Assembly (NCBI GenBank): GCA_001600635.1
Contig: BCKL01000042.1
Coordinates: 62,001-126,000 of the forward strand
Reading direction: 5' to 3'
DNA: 64,000 nt
From: Leucosporidium creatinivorum
Taxonomy: Eukaryota; Basidiomycota; Microbotryomycetes; Leucosporidiales; Leucosporidiaceae
In this document: piece by piece, positions 24,736 through 35,404 of the stretch
How the letters are laid out: every line of letters begins with the position of its first letter
Position numbering within the stretch: position 1 is the first letter of the stretch
Translations under genes and position numbers: made by a program
Notes under the pieces: generated by a model
Told to the model about the DNA's origin: nothing
What the model saw: the letters and a program-made list of their open reading frames with translations, nothing else
Database searches by the model: none

Positions 24736-24850
24736 TCAAACTAGCATGCAAGGTGATCACTGACTTGCGCTTTGTGTGCGAATGAGGGAGAAAAGAGCAA
24801 GAGCGAGAGCCAGAGCGAGATGAGCGAGAGTGCGCAAGGGCGCCGAGAAG

Positions 24851-25420
24851 CTCAAGGGCCTTCCCATTCGCATCGAGTGCGACGTCGTCAACACCGACCG
24901 TGCTCTCGGCACCACCCTCTCCAACCACGTCTCGAAGCGATACGGCGAGGAGGGTCTGCCGAAGGACACGATCCACATCTACGCCAAGGGCTCCGCTGGC
25001 CAGTCCCTCGGCGCTTTCCTCGCTCCAGGAATCACGATCGAACTCGCAGGAGATGCTAATGACTTCGTCGGGAAAGGTCTGAGCGGAGGGCGGCTGATCG
25101 TCTACCCTCCCGAGAAGTCGACCTTCAAGGCCGAGGAGAACATCGCAAGTCGTCCGCCGCTTTGATTTGCGAAAGGGTGTACTTCGAATACAAGTTCTCT
25201 CAGAAGCTTCAGCTGACTCTGCTCTACACTCCCTTCCTTCAGATCGTCGGCAATGTCTGCCTTTACGGAGCCACGAGCGGTCAGGCCTACTTCCGCGGTA
25301 TCGCCGCCGAGCGCTTCGCTGTGCGTAACTCAGGCGCTATCGCGGTCGTAGAAGGTTGCGGAGATCACGGCTGTGAATATCAGACTAAGGTCGTGTCGTC
25401 GTACCCGGACCCGCTGGCCG
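24851..25420 (+). pseudogene. Duplicated GLT1 fragment
   Basis: A DNA-level copy of GLT1 from about 19894 to 20463 (constant offset 4957), including the intron with its gcaagt donor and ccttcag acceptor. It starts inside an exon (LKGLPIRIECDVV) and ends inside the next exon. From 24,851 to 25,386 I see only a handful of differences, after which similarity decays. It has no promoter or start of its own and covers less than a tenth of the gene, so it cannot make a glutamate synthase. Retention of the intron rules out a processed (RNA-derived) copy. Confidence 0.93.
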
Positions 25421-25841
25421 CCTTTCTGACGCCGAGCGGCGAGATCCTTGGGCAAGAAGCCAGGGCAGGATCAACGCCGAGATCGCGGCTCAGTCCGAGG
25501 GAAGGGCGTATCGCCTCACATGGACCAGTCTAGGGCACAACTGAGGTCTCTGAACCTCGAACGCCCGCCAGAGAGATGATGCACGAGGGTACAAGCAAAG
25601 CCGAAGAGACGAAGCTCTCGCTCTCGGCACTTTTTCCACGGCCGTACCAACGTGAACCAACCTTGCAACAACAACTTCACCGACGAGCTGCACAAGCTTA
25701 CTCATCTTCTCGCGCTCTTTCGGTGTCCTTCGCCTGCAGCCAGTGCCAAGTGATGCTGCGTCATGAGCGCCTGCAAGCCCTTCCCCTCAATTTCGCCAAC
25801 TCTTCGCTGCTTCTCTTCCTGCTCCTGCACACTGCTCGACG
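25421..25841. other. Upstream region of the amidotransferase gene
   Basis: This stretch of about 420 bases lies between the GLT1 fragment and the class I amidotransferase gene. It probably holds that gene's promoter and leader. No ORF here has recognisable features. Confidence 0.4.
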
Positions 25842-27115
25842 ATGACTCCTCCACCACAGCCACGAGAGCCGGACAACAAGCTCACTATCGCCTTCCTGAA
25901 GTGCGATATGCTCCCGAATGAGGTTAAAAAAAAAGGTATCACATACGAGGACGTTATTCACCACCTGTTCGAGCCGATGCTGCCGGAAAGGCTCACTCTC
26001 GAGACTAAAACGTACGATGCTGTAGCACGTCATCTTCCCAGTGAGTTTCTCTCTCGAGTAAGTTCTCAGCTCTCGGCGCCGAGACCCTCTCTTCGCAGCC
26101 GAGAAAGAGCTGGAGGACATCGATGCCATTGTCATCAGTGGCTCCTTTGAAGACGATGCGCACGAGGATGCTACATGGATCTTACGGCTGGCTGGTGAGT
26201 GATTTGCTTCAGCCGAAATTGGCGCCGAGAGCGTGTCGAGGCGAGACGAAGAGCTCATTCTCATCTATACTCCTCCACAGGCCATCTCATCAACGTGAGG
26301 GACAACTACCGTCGGATCAGGATCATCGGCATCTGCTTCGGCCTGTAAGCTCACCGAGAGAGACTAGCCGAAACGACACTCGCCGGAAGCTAATCTCTGC
26401 TTGCCCTCACTCGCAGACAAGTCATTGCACGAGCCTTTGGTCCATCTCAGATTGTCAAGAATGAGAAGGGCTGGGAGGTGGGAAGCACGAAAGTCAACTT
26501 GACGCCTCTCGGTCGAGAGCTGGTCTGGGGCGATGAGGCTGAGTCGAAGGATTACATCGTGAGTGGAGCATTCTCGAGCTCGGTAGTGAGCTCATGTAAT
26601 TCTGCTCCCTCACAGATGACCCAACAGATCCACGCCGACATCGTTTGCAGCGTCCCCGAAGGCTTCGAGCTGCTCGGCTCCTCCGAGCTCACCCCCGTTC
26701 AAGGTCTGGCGGCGATGTACGATGAGGAGGAGCGTCCTGCCTTCTACCACTCGCACGAGAAGAGCCTTCCCGGCGACCCGTGGCGGAGTGTGCACATCAT
26801 TGCGTTTCAGGGTAAGTTCTCGCTTCTCACTCGTCTTCCTTGCTCGGCGCTGACTTGCTCCCCTTCGCTTTAGGCCATCCCGAGTGTTCGTTGCGCTACC
26901 TCGCTGACGGAGATCACAATCTTCTTCCGTGCTGACCTTCTTCAACACCCACAGGGGACGACCGCATCCTGTGCCCTCTCATCGACGGCTGGGAGGCCGA
27001 CGGAGCGTTCGACGCCGAGTTCGCTGCTGGAGCCAGGAACCGGGCAAAGGATCATCACGATGGCAAAGTATTGGGACGAGCATTATTGAAGGTACTAGGA
27101 GTGGGAGTGGAATGA
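25842..27115 (+). CDS. Class I glutamine amidotransferase-like protein
   Basis: A stand-alone class I amidotransferase domain of about 300 residues, like the GMP-synthase-type proteins of fungi (yeast YLR126C group). Key features are DAIVISGSFEDDAHED (N-terminal strand and loop), RIIGICFGLQVIARAFG with the nucleophile Cys, and GHPEW with the catalytic His in the usual C-terminal motif. The last exon ends LGRALLKVLGVGVE with its stop at 27113-27115. GHPEW is only formed if the last donor is GTTCGT, a weaker site than its neighbours. Introns lie near 26041, 26194, 26345, 26558, 26811 and 26892. A run of nine A at 25,925-25,933 encodes part of EVKKKG. The substrate receiving the ammonia is unknown; such proteins may act as glutaminases or peptidases. 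Confidence 0.82.
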
Positions 27116-27193
27116 ACTACTGCGGCTTCCTCACATCTACGTCCGCCTCAGCCGAGTCGAAGCCTCCTCCTCTCCTCGCGCTCCCAGCGAAGC

Positions 27194-27751
27194 CTACGCT
27201 CTTCGATCGACATTGTGGTTGCAATACTGGCGGTCCTTAGTCTCCGTCCTGTGTTGCTGCTCAGACGTCTTGCTGTCGGGAGGCGGACAGATGTTGTCCT
27301 GGATGAGCTTGCGCCGAGCAGGGATGACTTCGTAACCCGTGCTGAAGGCGACGAAGCTAGGATTAGGCTGGATAGCGGGGTGGTTGGTGATGTCAAAGTT
27401 GTGCTGGACACGGTGGGGCTGCTGCTTCCCGCGTGCGACGAGCTGTCTGCCATTCAACGAGTGCTGAGCCGAGTCCTGCGCCGAGGAGGGAGTCTTGGAG
27501 CGTCCAATAAGGCGGCTGAGGGTTTGTCGAGCCTTCGGGGAGGAGATTGAAGAGACTCGGAAGGGTTGAAATGGCTGAGAGGAAGGTGGAGCGAAGTGAA
27601 GGGGCCCGAGAGGGGAGGCAAAAGTTGCGCCGAAGATTGAAGCCGAATCGGCAGCGTGGGGAGAGGCTCCAAGAGGTCGGCGCGCAGAGTAGCTGGAGCT
27701 CTTACTCGAATTGTGCTGCTGAGAGATAGAGGAAGTGGGAGCTGAGCTCAT
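27194..27751 (-). CDS. Small Ser/Pro-rich unknown protein
   Basis: A single-exon frame of 185 codons starting MSSAPTSSISQQ and ending CNHNVDRRA. It is rich in Ser, Pro, Ala and Gln with scattered basic residues, and has no signal peptide, membrane segment or domain I recognise. Its end lies 78 bases from the stop of the convergent amidotransferase gene. Support is codon continuity and position only; it could also be a chance frame in a GC-rich region. Confidence 0.4.
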   Translation of the reverse strand: MSSAPTSSISQQHNSSKSSSYSARRPLGASPHAADSASIFGATFASPLGPLHFAPPSSQPFQPFRVSSISSPKARQTLSRLIGRSKTPSSAQDSAQHSLNGRQLVARGKQQPHRVQHNFDITNHPAIQPNPSFVAFSTGYEVIPARRKLIQDNICPPPDSKTSEQQHRTETKDRQYCNHNVDRRA

Positions 27752-28484
27752 GGTGATTGACGAAGAGCGAAGGGAATAAAGAGCTCGGAGAAAGAGTTTG
27801 AGCTACAGAGAGCTCGCAAGAAGATGCTCCGGGGTCCGCTGAGTAGCTGATTGAGTCTTGAGCGAGTGAGATCAACCGACAAAGGAGGAAAAGGAGCGAT
27901 TCCGAGAAAGGAGCGGCGCCGAAGGGGATGACTCGTCGTCCGAGTCGACGACCGAGGACAAGCGTAGAGATGGGCAGAGGAGCTGGGAGTTATACAGAAG
28001 CTAGGCTAGAGCCTTTTGAGACCTGCTGATGCCAGATGGGCGACGCACAAGGTTAGAAATGCTTGTCAAGCTCACCCTTCGGCGATGCTCCGAGTCCGAG
28101 TCACTCGCTCGGCGCAGGATTTCATGATCCTCTTACCCTATACAGAGCTCTTTGAGGCTCTTTTATACACTACATGAAGCACCTGCGAGACTGAGGACTC
28201 CTCTGTAGCACTAAGCCTCTGTATTCGACCTCTCCCTCTCCTCCCCCTTTCCTCTTTCCTCCCACCTTTGCCGCCGGCCTCGGTCACTGCAGATCGCTTT
28301 TCGGTGATTTTGTCGAGTACCGCGAGGCTGTAGCGCTGTTTCTGCATTTTCCGACAATCAGCGCAGCCGAAGTTCGGGCCTTAGTAATTGGCGCACACCT
28401 TGAGGCCTTCTGTTTCCTCACGCTCACCTCGTTCTGCACCTTGTTCTGCACCTCAACACCAAACCTCAACACCGAACGCAATAA
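27752..28484. other. Upstream region of the peroxiredoxin gene
   Basis: This 733-base region separates the small minus-strand frame from the peroxiredoxin start. The proximal part holds the stress-element pair listed at 28367-28387. Nothing else clear is present. Confidence 0.45.
28367..28387 (+). promoter_or_regulatory. Yap1-type site next to a GAA/TTC palindrome
   Basis: CCGAAGTTCGG (28367-28377) is an 11-bp palindrome with GAA and TTC facing each other. TTAGTAA (28381-28387) is a perfect match to the Yap1 response element. Both lie about 100 bp upstream of the peroxiredoxin start codon. In budding yeast TSA1 is controlled by Yap1 with Skn7, so an oxidative-stress element here fits the gene. 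Function in this organism is inferred. Confidence 0.5.
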
Positions 28485-30143
28485 ATGTCTGCCCGCGTCC
28501 AACGCCCCGCCCCCGACTTCGAGGTGAGTCTCCCCTGAGCAGCAGCTCGACGACAGAGCGCGTCCGGCGGAAGATAACACTCGTTTGGTTCTGTAGGCTA
28601 CCGTCGTCACCGATGGCTTCTTCGAGACCGTCAAGCTCGAGCAATTCAAGGGAAAGTGGCTCGTCCTCTTCTGTAGGTCTTTCATCCCTTCAAAGAGCGG
28701 CGTTTTCAGATTTCCAGTCGCGCCTCCGCGGCAACTCTTCTGTAGCCTTCTATCTGAAGCTGTAGCTGACAACAGAATCTCCCTATACCACAGTCTACCC
28801 CATGGATTGGACTTTCGTGAGCTCCTGCCGCTCCTTCCGACCCTCGCCTGCTGACCCCTTTGCATCCCCTCGCCGAACAGGTCTGCCCCACTGAGATCCT
28901 TGCCTTCAACGCCAAGCTCGAGGAGTTCGCCGCCCTCAACACTGAGGTGCTCGCCGTCTCCTGCGATTCCGAGTACTCTCACCTTGCCTGGGCCAACACT
29001 GCTCGCCAGGACGGAGGACTCGGCCCCGACCTCAAGCTCAAGCTCGTCGCCGACAAGAACCAGAAGATCGCTCGCGATTACGGTGTTCTCCTCGAGGTGT
29101 GTACTGCTCTCTATTGTGCGGCTTTCTGAGACCTCTGAGGCCTGCGTGGTCGCCGCCGAAGCACCGAGCCTTGGGCGCCGAAGGCTGATCTTGTACTTCG
29201 CTTGATCCTACAGGATGAGGGAATCGCTCTTCGTGGTCTCTTCCTCATCGACCCCAAGGGAACTCTCCGTCAGATCACCATCAACGACCTCCCCGTCGGC
29301 CGCTCGGTCGAGGAGACGATTCGCCTCGTCAAGGCCTTCCAATTCGTGAGTTGAGGTCCCGGGATGCTGCAGAATGATTCTGTAGTGTATTTTACGCAAC
29401 TTGAAACAGCCGCTGACCCCGTTATCGCCGCAGACTGACGAGCACGGTGAAGTGTGTCCCGCGAACTGGGATAGCGAGCGCAACAACGCCACGATCAAGT
29501 GAGTTGAGCCGTTTGCCTCGCATACACATCCCTGCATCTCTTCTGAGCTACCCCGATTTCGCCCTGACTCGGCTGGAGTCGAGTTGGGCGGCTCTCTCTC
29601 CATCTCGGCGTTCGGCGCTGACCCTTCTCTCCTTCTGCTTCCCTCCCTCCTCCCCTTCCCTTCTTACCTCTACTACAGGACCGACCCCAAGGCCAAGCTC
29701 GAGTACTTCAAGGAGCAGAAGTGAGTGCAACTCGCACAGCAAGCGGCCTCGTCGCCTTCGTCCAGCTCGCAGTGTCTAGAGCAGCTGGGTCGGGGTAGGC
29801 GAGGGGAGTAGAGGAGAGGTTACTAGCAGTGATATACATCGAGATTTCTTAGACTAGTCTACGCCTCTCGAGGTCAAGTCGGAGCAGTGCTGCCACGGAG
29901 GAGCGAGCGAGCAGTCTGCTAAAGGCGACCGAGCAGCACTTCGAGTCGCTCATAGTAGGCTACAGTGACAGCAGGAGCTCGCCCATGTCGCTCCAGCATC
30001 TCGGGCATCGGGCACCAGTAGCTGACCGCTCTCTTCCCCTCCTCTACAGCCCCGAAACCGCCTCGACCGCTCGCAAAGATCCTCCTTCGCCTCCCAACGG
30101 TGCTGTCGACGGCAACGCCAGCAAGAAGGCTCGTACAGCTTAG
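28485..30143 (+). CDS. TSA1: Typical 2-Cys peroxiredoxin
   Basis: Reduces hydrogen peroxide and peroxynitrite using thioredoxin; abundant in the cytosol. Eight exons encode about 225 residues. The peroxidatic Cys is in TFVCPTEI and the resolving Cys in GEVCPANW. The resolving-Cys region resembles animal and plant enzymes (VCPANW) more than yeast Tsa1 (VLPCNW). Both features linked to sensitivity to over-oxidation are present: GGLG (in RQDGGLGPD) and a YF motif (in LEYFKEQN). The tail [31 protein letters not shown] extends past the usual end and resembles a basic nuclear-type signal (KKAR), so some nuclear location is possible. An intron splits TF from VCPTE right at the active site. A fragment of this gene lies at 56941-57206. 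Confidence 0.95.
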
Positions 30144-30746
30144 GATGCTCGTCGGAGAGCGACAGCTTGGCGCAAAAGACGCAATGAGTCGCTCGAAAGG
30201 CGGGGGAAGAAGCTGGAGGGGAAAGGGAGGCTTCGGCGATGAACCGCGGCGACGGGAGGAAGGAAAGAAGGACTGGTCCGGGCTGGCAGGACATTAATAG
30301 GGTGGATGCTGCATTCGAGCAGACCCAACAAGATATATGAGCGTAGGTGAGGGACTGGGGACTCCACACACGAGAGAGCAGCTCGGCCGAGCTTCGCAGC
30401 TGATCTCGCGAGGATTTGCGAAGATTGGAAGGTGTCAAGTACAGAGAGCCCTTGCCAGATTACTTGCAAGACTGGCTGAATCGGCTCTGGCGAGCTGAGC
30501 GAGCCCCATCCATGCCAACAGCGAGCCTCCTTCACGCTGGCGCCCCGGCTTCGTCTTTGCCCCTAACCTCTTCGCTCGCTTCTGTCGACCGCCGCTGGGC
30601 TCGTAGCTGGACAGTACAGCATATCGGGAGACTGCTCAACACCACGTTACGACTCACCTACATCCTCCAGCACCCTCACCTGCTCCCTCCGCTTGACCCC
30701 GCACCTTTCGGATCGCTTCCTCGTGCAGCTGGCGAGAGAAGTCGAA
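30144..30746. other. Intergenic region between peroxiredoxin and F-box gene 2
   Basis: This 603-base gap holds the peroxiredoxin 3' UTR and the promoter of the F-box-like gene. Frames here show no protein features. I see no repeat or RNA gene. Confidence 0.4.
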
Positions 30747-32196
30747 ATGGCAGCGCACGAGCCGACATCACTCTACTCACTCCCTCCCGAGCTGCTCAGC
30801 AAGATCGCCCTGCTCACTTCCCCCTCCTTCGCCTCCCCGACTCATGGCGACAAGCGACCTCTCGCCGTTCTCCGCCTGACGAGCCGGCTGCTGTACGAGG
30901 TAGCGTCGCCGCTGTTTTGGAATACGGTCAGAATACCGGGGAACGCTAGTCGAGGATAGCTGGGTCATAATGAAGCTTTTGCGAGGCTGTTTAAGATGGA
31001 GGAGCGTGGAGAGGTGCCGAAGCCGAGGAGGATGGTCAAGGAGATGCTGTACGTGGTGAGTGGGGCTCTTCGAGAGAACTCTAGCTCTGCCGCTGATCGA
31101 CAACATCCTTCCAGGTGCCAGACGGGACCTACCAGCTCTCGGCGGCGCTGTTGGGGCACTTCACGGCACTTCGCACGCTGCACCTCGTCAGTCGTGCATC
31201 TCGCTTCTCGGTTCAGAACATAGCTAACTCCCCTCTCCTGCAGGAAGTGACCCGACCCGACCGGCATAGCGTTGCCTTCGACCGCTCTCTCGCCGAAGGT
31301 CTGCTCGACCTTCCTCAGCTCACAACCCTCCACCTCAGCGGCTTCAGCTCTCTCTCCACTTCCTCCTCCTTCACCATCGCCAGCATGCCCTCCCTCCGCA
31401 AGCTCACCTTGGAAAACTGCGAGTCCCTAAACCGCATGCTCGGCCTCGAGAGGATGGTCCCCCATTTGAAGCTGGAGGCGGATGCGGCGGATCGGCCTAT
31501 CGATAATTGGTTGACGGATAGGCAGTGGGATCAGGTCGAGACGCTCGAGCTCGGGGGAGCTACGTTCGCCGATATCTTGTCGGATCCTGGGGCGCTGCCG
31601 AGGGATTTGGTCGACTCGCTGGTGGTGAACCCCTCCGAGTCTCGTTTTCCTTCTCACTTTGAACTGACAGAGTACTTCCGTAGGCTATCGGGCATCCTCC
31701 CGCCAAGCTACGGCATCTGCATCTCGAGTCGTTCGTCCTCACGGAAAGCTCTCGCGCAGAGGAGCTCTTCGCTGCTCTCAAGGGTGGACCTCTCGTCTCG
31801 CTCTGCTTTGCCTCTCTACGAAGCCGCTCGGCACTCAAGGAGCTCAGTGCTGTATCCGCTCTCTTCCCTCAACTCGAGACGCTGCAGATCGACGACTTTG
31901 AGTGGACGGCGGAGGTGAGCTCGAGGCCGAGCGAGAGAATCAAGGCTGACCTGACCCACCTGCAGACGGCCTCCTTCACACCCTTCTCGCCACTACTGGA
32001 CAACTTCACCGTTCTTCGCAGGCTGAGAGTGGTCTCTCGGCCATCCAGCTCGCCTTTCCCACTCAACGCCAAACTCATCGCCGCCGCCGCCGACTCGACC
32101 GAGCTGCTTCGGATCGACATCCTGGACGCTCGAGGAGTAACTCTATTCAGTCTGCTACGTGCAAGCTGTGAGGAGAAGTTTGTGGTATACGAGTGA
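30747..32196 (+). pseudogene. F-box-like/LRR protein with in-frame stop
   Basis: The N-terminus reads SLPPELLSKIALL, then AVLRLTSRLLYEVASPLFW, a fungal F-box-like motif. After RIPGNASRG the frame meets TAG at 30957-30959 but continues open (LGHNEAFARLFKMEERGEV) into exons with leucine-rich segments: LRTLHL, LPQLTTLHLSGFS, LRKLTLENCES, VETLELGGA, LRHLHLESFVL. Introns at about 31057-31114, 31188-31243, 31622-31684 and 31914-31971 all have good signals, so the rest of the gene looks constrained. The frame ends at TGA 32194-32196, but an intron-like segment (about 32201-32260) and a further open stretch in the same frame lie beyond, so the 3' end is also doubtful. It is probably a recently broken gene, or else one that needs read-through or contains a base error. 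Confidence 0.55.
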
Positions 32197-32891
32197 AGCA
32201 GGTGAGTCGCAGGGGCAGTCTTGCGTTCGCTTGCGCCGAGACTAACTTTTTTGCTTCTCAGGCTACATCGCTCGCCTGACACGGAGCTGTACGTGAATAA
32301 TACGCTCCTCCTCGATCCCTGTTGCTCACTCTCTATTTCACAAGCAGGTTGTCGGCGCTCTCGTTCGGGAGGGTTCCTGAAGTCGGCCCTGCTGCTGAGC
32401 TTCTGCAAGACATCAAACCTTCGCCTTTCCATCCGTATCAACGAGAGAATGTATCGCTACGCGATCGAGCTTCTTACGGGCCCGTAAAGGTGCACCAGAG
32501 TCGTTCGCGGGTCTTTGTGGGGGGGAAAGGGTTACGAAGGCAGACGAACGGTGGCTCTTGTTGAGGACTGGAGAAGCCGGAAGGGTCGCGGTAGGGTTCA
32601 ACAACTAGTCTAGTACATGCTGAACCCCTTTGAGCCGGAAGATTCAGGAGAGAGCAGGAGAGGAGGGCGATCCGCTGTGGGGGGGCTCGCGGAGCTCGTT
32701 CGAGCTGAGCCAACTTCACGTCCAACTCTCAAGTCGTGACTTGGCTTCCTTCCTCTTCCTTTGTTTGGGGTTACAAGCTCTTTTCTCTCTCTCTTTTCTG
32801 TGCCATCCTACAATCCTACAGCTCGTACACCTCTTTCGCCCTTTCTCTCTCTCTCTCGCCCTCTCGTGTGACAGACCTCCCAGCTTCCGCC
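32197..32891. other. Intergenic region with possible stray exons
   Basis: Intron-like segments at about 32201-32260 (gtgagt to ttctcag) and 32292-32347 (gtgaat to caagcag) flank short open stretches, one reading LHRSPDTELYVVGALVREGS. These may be 3' remnants of the F-box gene. The last ~150 bases before 32892 are pyrimidine-rich, as expected for the leader of cold-shock gene 2. Confidence 0.35.
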
Positions 32892-34867
32892 ATGGTGTGC
32901 GTCCTTCGGAGCCCGTTTCAGAGCTCTGTGAGCGACTAAACATCTAACGCCTACCTCTGTACACCTACAGGAGCTCCTTACCAGGCAGCCCCCGTCGCGC
33001 CAACACTCCTACAAGCTCCAAAGCGACCAAGCGCATCTCCATCTCGACTCACCGTCGTCACTCGTTCTCGGGCGCCGGACTCGAGGAGGCGCTCACCAAG
33101 GAGCTGACCAACCTCGTGCGCTGCACTCCACGCAACACTACCGTCACCCTCGTCGTCGAACTCCAGCCGGGAGAGGAAACGCCGAGCGGAAGCAGCGGCA
33201 GCGGCGAATCGGACGACAAGGCGGAGGGCAGTTCTTCGAGCGATGGCAGTCAAAACAGCATCGTCGAGCTCGACTCTACTAGCGAGGACAGTCTGCTGAG
33301 CGAGCCGTGCATCTCGAGGGTTGCCATGGAGAGGTCCGCGCCCATCGCCGAGGTCGAGCGCGCGGCGGCGCAAGTCGAGGATCGCTCGCTGCACCTGACT
33401 CGGGCTTCTTCGCCCCCCAAGACCTCCTCGGCTCCTCCAGCAATCCAGTTCAACCCCTACCTCGCCAGCAGCTACGGCATGGCCTCGCCCTACAGCGCCT
33501 ACCCTTCTTCGGCGCAAGACCCCTACTACGACTACCACCTCGGCTCGGCCTACCACACTCGTTTCCCCTCGTACGCCACCACCTCGGACGGCGACTACCC
33601 TCCGCTTTCTCCCCCTTCCTTCCTGCCCACCTCGCCCCCCTACTCGACCGTTGCGCCCTACGCTGCGCCGAACGCCGACTACCCTCCTGCCCCCTCGGCG
33701 AGCTCGCACTCTCAGGCGCCGCCCCTCCCCTGGACTCAGCACCACTACTCGCCTAACGATACTTTCGACTTTATCCCCTCGCATGCGCACCAGCAACAGC
33801 TTCACTACAACCCCTCCGCTCAAGCGACGGGAATGAGCACTCCTCCTTCCCCTCCCGACTTGCTCTTCCCGGGCCAGTTCCCTCGTCGTTCGAGCCATGA
33901 CTCGAGTGCAGACTCGGTTGGACCTTCACACTTCTCGCCCGTCGCTTGGGAGAGGCAGGAGATGTACCCCGGTATGCCTTCCCCGGGCAACTCGGTGCTC
34001 GAGCAGCTTGAGAGGGGAGAGGTCATGAGGAGGTCGGGCGTGACCAAGTTCTTTGATATGCAGAAGGTGGGTCGGTGCAGTTCGCTAGAGAGATGTCGAT
34101 CTGACCTCGAGCTTCTGAAGGGATTCGGCTTCATCGTCGACGACGCCATTGCCGAGATTGGAGGGCGCGACAGTGAGTTCGGCGCTCACTTCACGAACGC
34201 CGAGAGCTCACCTCTGCTGCCGCCAGTCTTCGTTCACTACACCGCGATCCTCATGAAGCAAGGCTTCCGCTGCCTTCACACCGACGAGCCTGTGCGTCTT
34301 CGCGCTACTCGCCTTGACTCCTCGCCGAGCTGACCTCTCGCTCGCAGGTCGAATACGACCTCGTCAAGGCGTCCAGCGGCGGCTTCCAAGCCTTGAACGT
34401 CAGTGGACCTCGTGGTGCGTATTCGTTGAGTCTATGAAAAGACGACGACTGACCGAACCGCCCTCCAGGTCGCTCGCTCAAAGGCATCGGCGACGCTCCT
34501 CGCTTCCAGCCCAAGTCGACCGAGCCTCGTCGGGACCGCCCTCCCACCGCGAGGCGCAAACACCAATCTCGCGCTCTCTCCACTGGTGGGCTCTGTCTCT
34601 CACGCCCCTAGATGAACTCCGTCGCTGAATCTCCATCGCCGAGCAGAACCCTTCCTCAACCCCCCTCAAACGCACTCGCACTCTCAATCGCAAGCCTCGC
34701 TCCCCTTCCCCCCTCCCTCCTCCTACAACGGTTCCATCGGCTCTCCCCCCGGCGGCGCCATCGTCTCGCTCCCTACTCCCAGCGCCAGCAGGGCCGGCTC
34801 GGGCACGACGACCCCTCAGCTCGGCGTCGGTAGGAAGGGAGGCAAGCTGCAGAAGGGTGGTGCTTAG
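32892..34867 (+). CDS. Cold-shock-domain protein, copy 2
   Basis: Exon 1 is only five bases of coding sequence (ATGGT). After an intron the protein continues SSLPGSPRRANTPT, KRISISTHRRHSFSG and a long Ser/Pro/Tyr-rich region. The cold-shock domain lies near the C-terminus: GVTKFFDMQK, KGFGFIVDDAIAEIGGRD (RNP1), IFVHYTAILMKQG (RNP2), EPVEYDLVKASSGGFQALNV. The tail is basic and Gln/Ser-rich, ending GRKGGKLQKGGA with its stop at 34865-34867; reaching it requires an intron at about 34586-34642, otherwise the frame stops at about 34612. Introns after MQK and after RD match those of copy 1 (8307-10244) in position and phase. Roles in RNA binding or translation control are likely but unproven. A 306-codon frame on the opposite strand is a shadow. 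Confidence 0.83.
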
Positions 34868-35404
34868 AGGTGGAGAGAGGTGGATGATGTGATACCCATT
34901 GTTGCTCTATTTATTGTTATGCTGCAGAAGCAATTGACTATTCGGATTTGCTACTCAAGTCGAGGAGCTCGGCGGAGACAGTGCGAAAGAAGGAAAACGA
35001 CGACGATCCTGCGGTCAATCTGACTCGACTAAGGCATTTCCAGATTGCTAGACTGTAGCTCTCTCGTACTAGCACGCAGTGCAAAACGAGAACCAGTGAT
35101 GAAGTGGCTTAGAGCAAAGACCGAGGTTGCACCTGCCTGGTCGAAGAAATTCGCGGTGGCCGGTGGTGAGGGTGAGCGGCTGGCCTTGGCCTCTTTCGCC
35201 GTCTCTCCGCACTCCTACAAAGGTGCGCATCGCTGCTCGCCTACACGACCGAACCTACCGCCCTATCGCCCTACACCCTCTTTGCTCGTCGGAACGGAAC
35301 TGGGAGCCGTGAGAAGAGGGCGAAATGCTGACGGTTTTTCCCACCTCTTCCTGCTCGCTTGGCCGCCCTCTTGCGCTCTTCCCACTACTACAGGTACAGT
35401 AGAA
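34868..35404. other. eL32 upstream region
   Basis: This 537-base gap between cold-shock gene 2 and the eL32 gene should hold the ribosomal-protein promoter and leader. I see no gene or named element; a ctactacag at about 35,385-35,393 may be the acceptor of a leader intron. Confidence 0.4.

Noticed and set aside
32978-33898. 306-codon frame on the minus strand
   Set aside because: It is antisense to cold-shock gene 2, Arg/Val/Gly-rich as expected for a shadow of a Ser/Pro-rich GC-rich gene, and has no domain.
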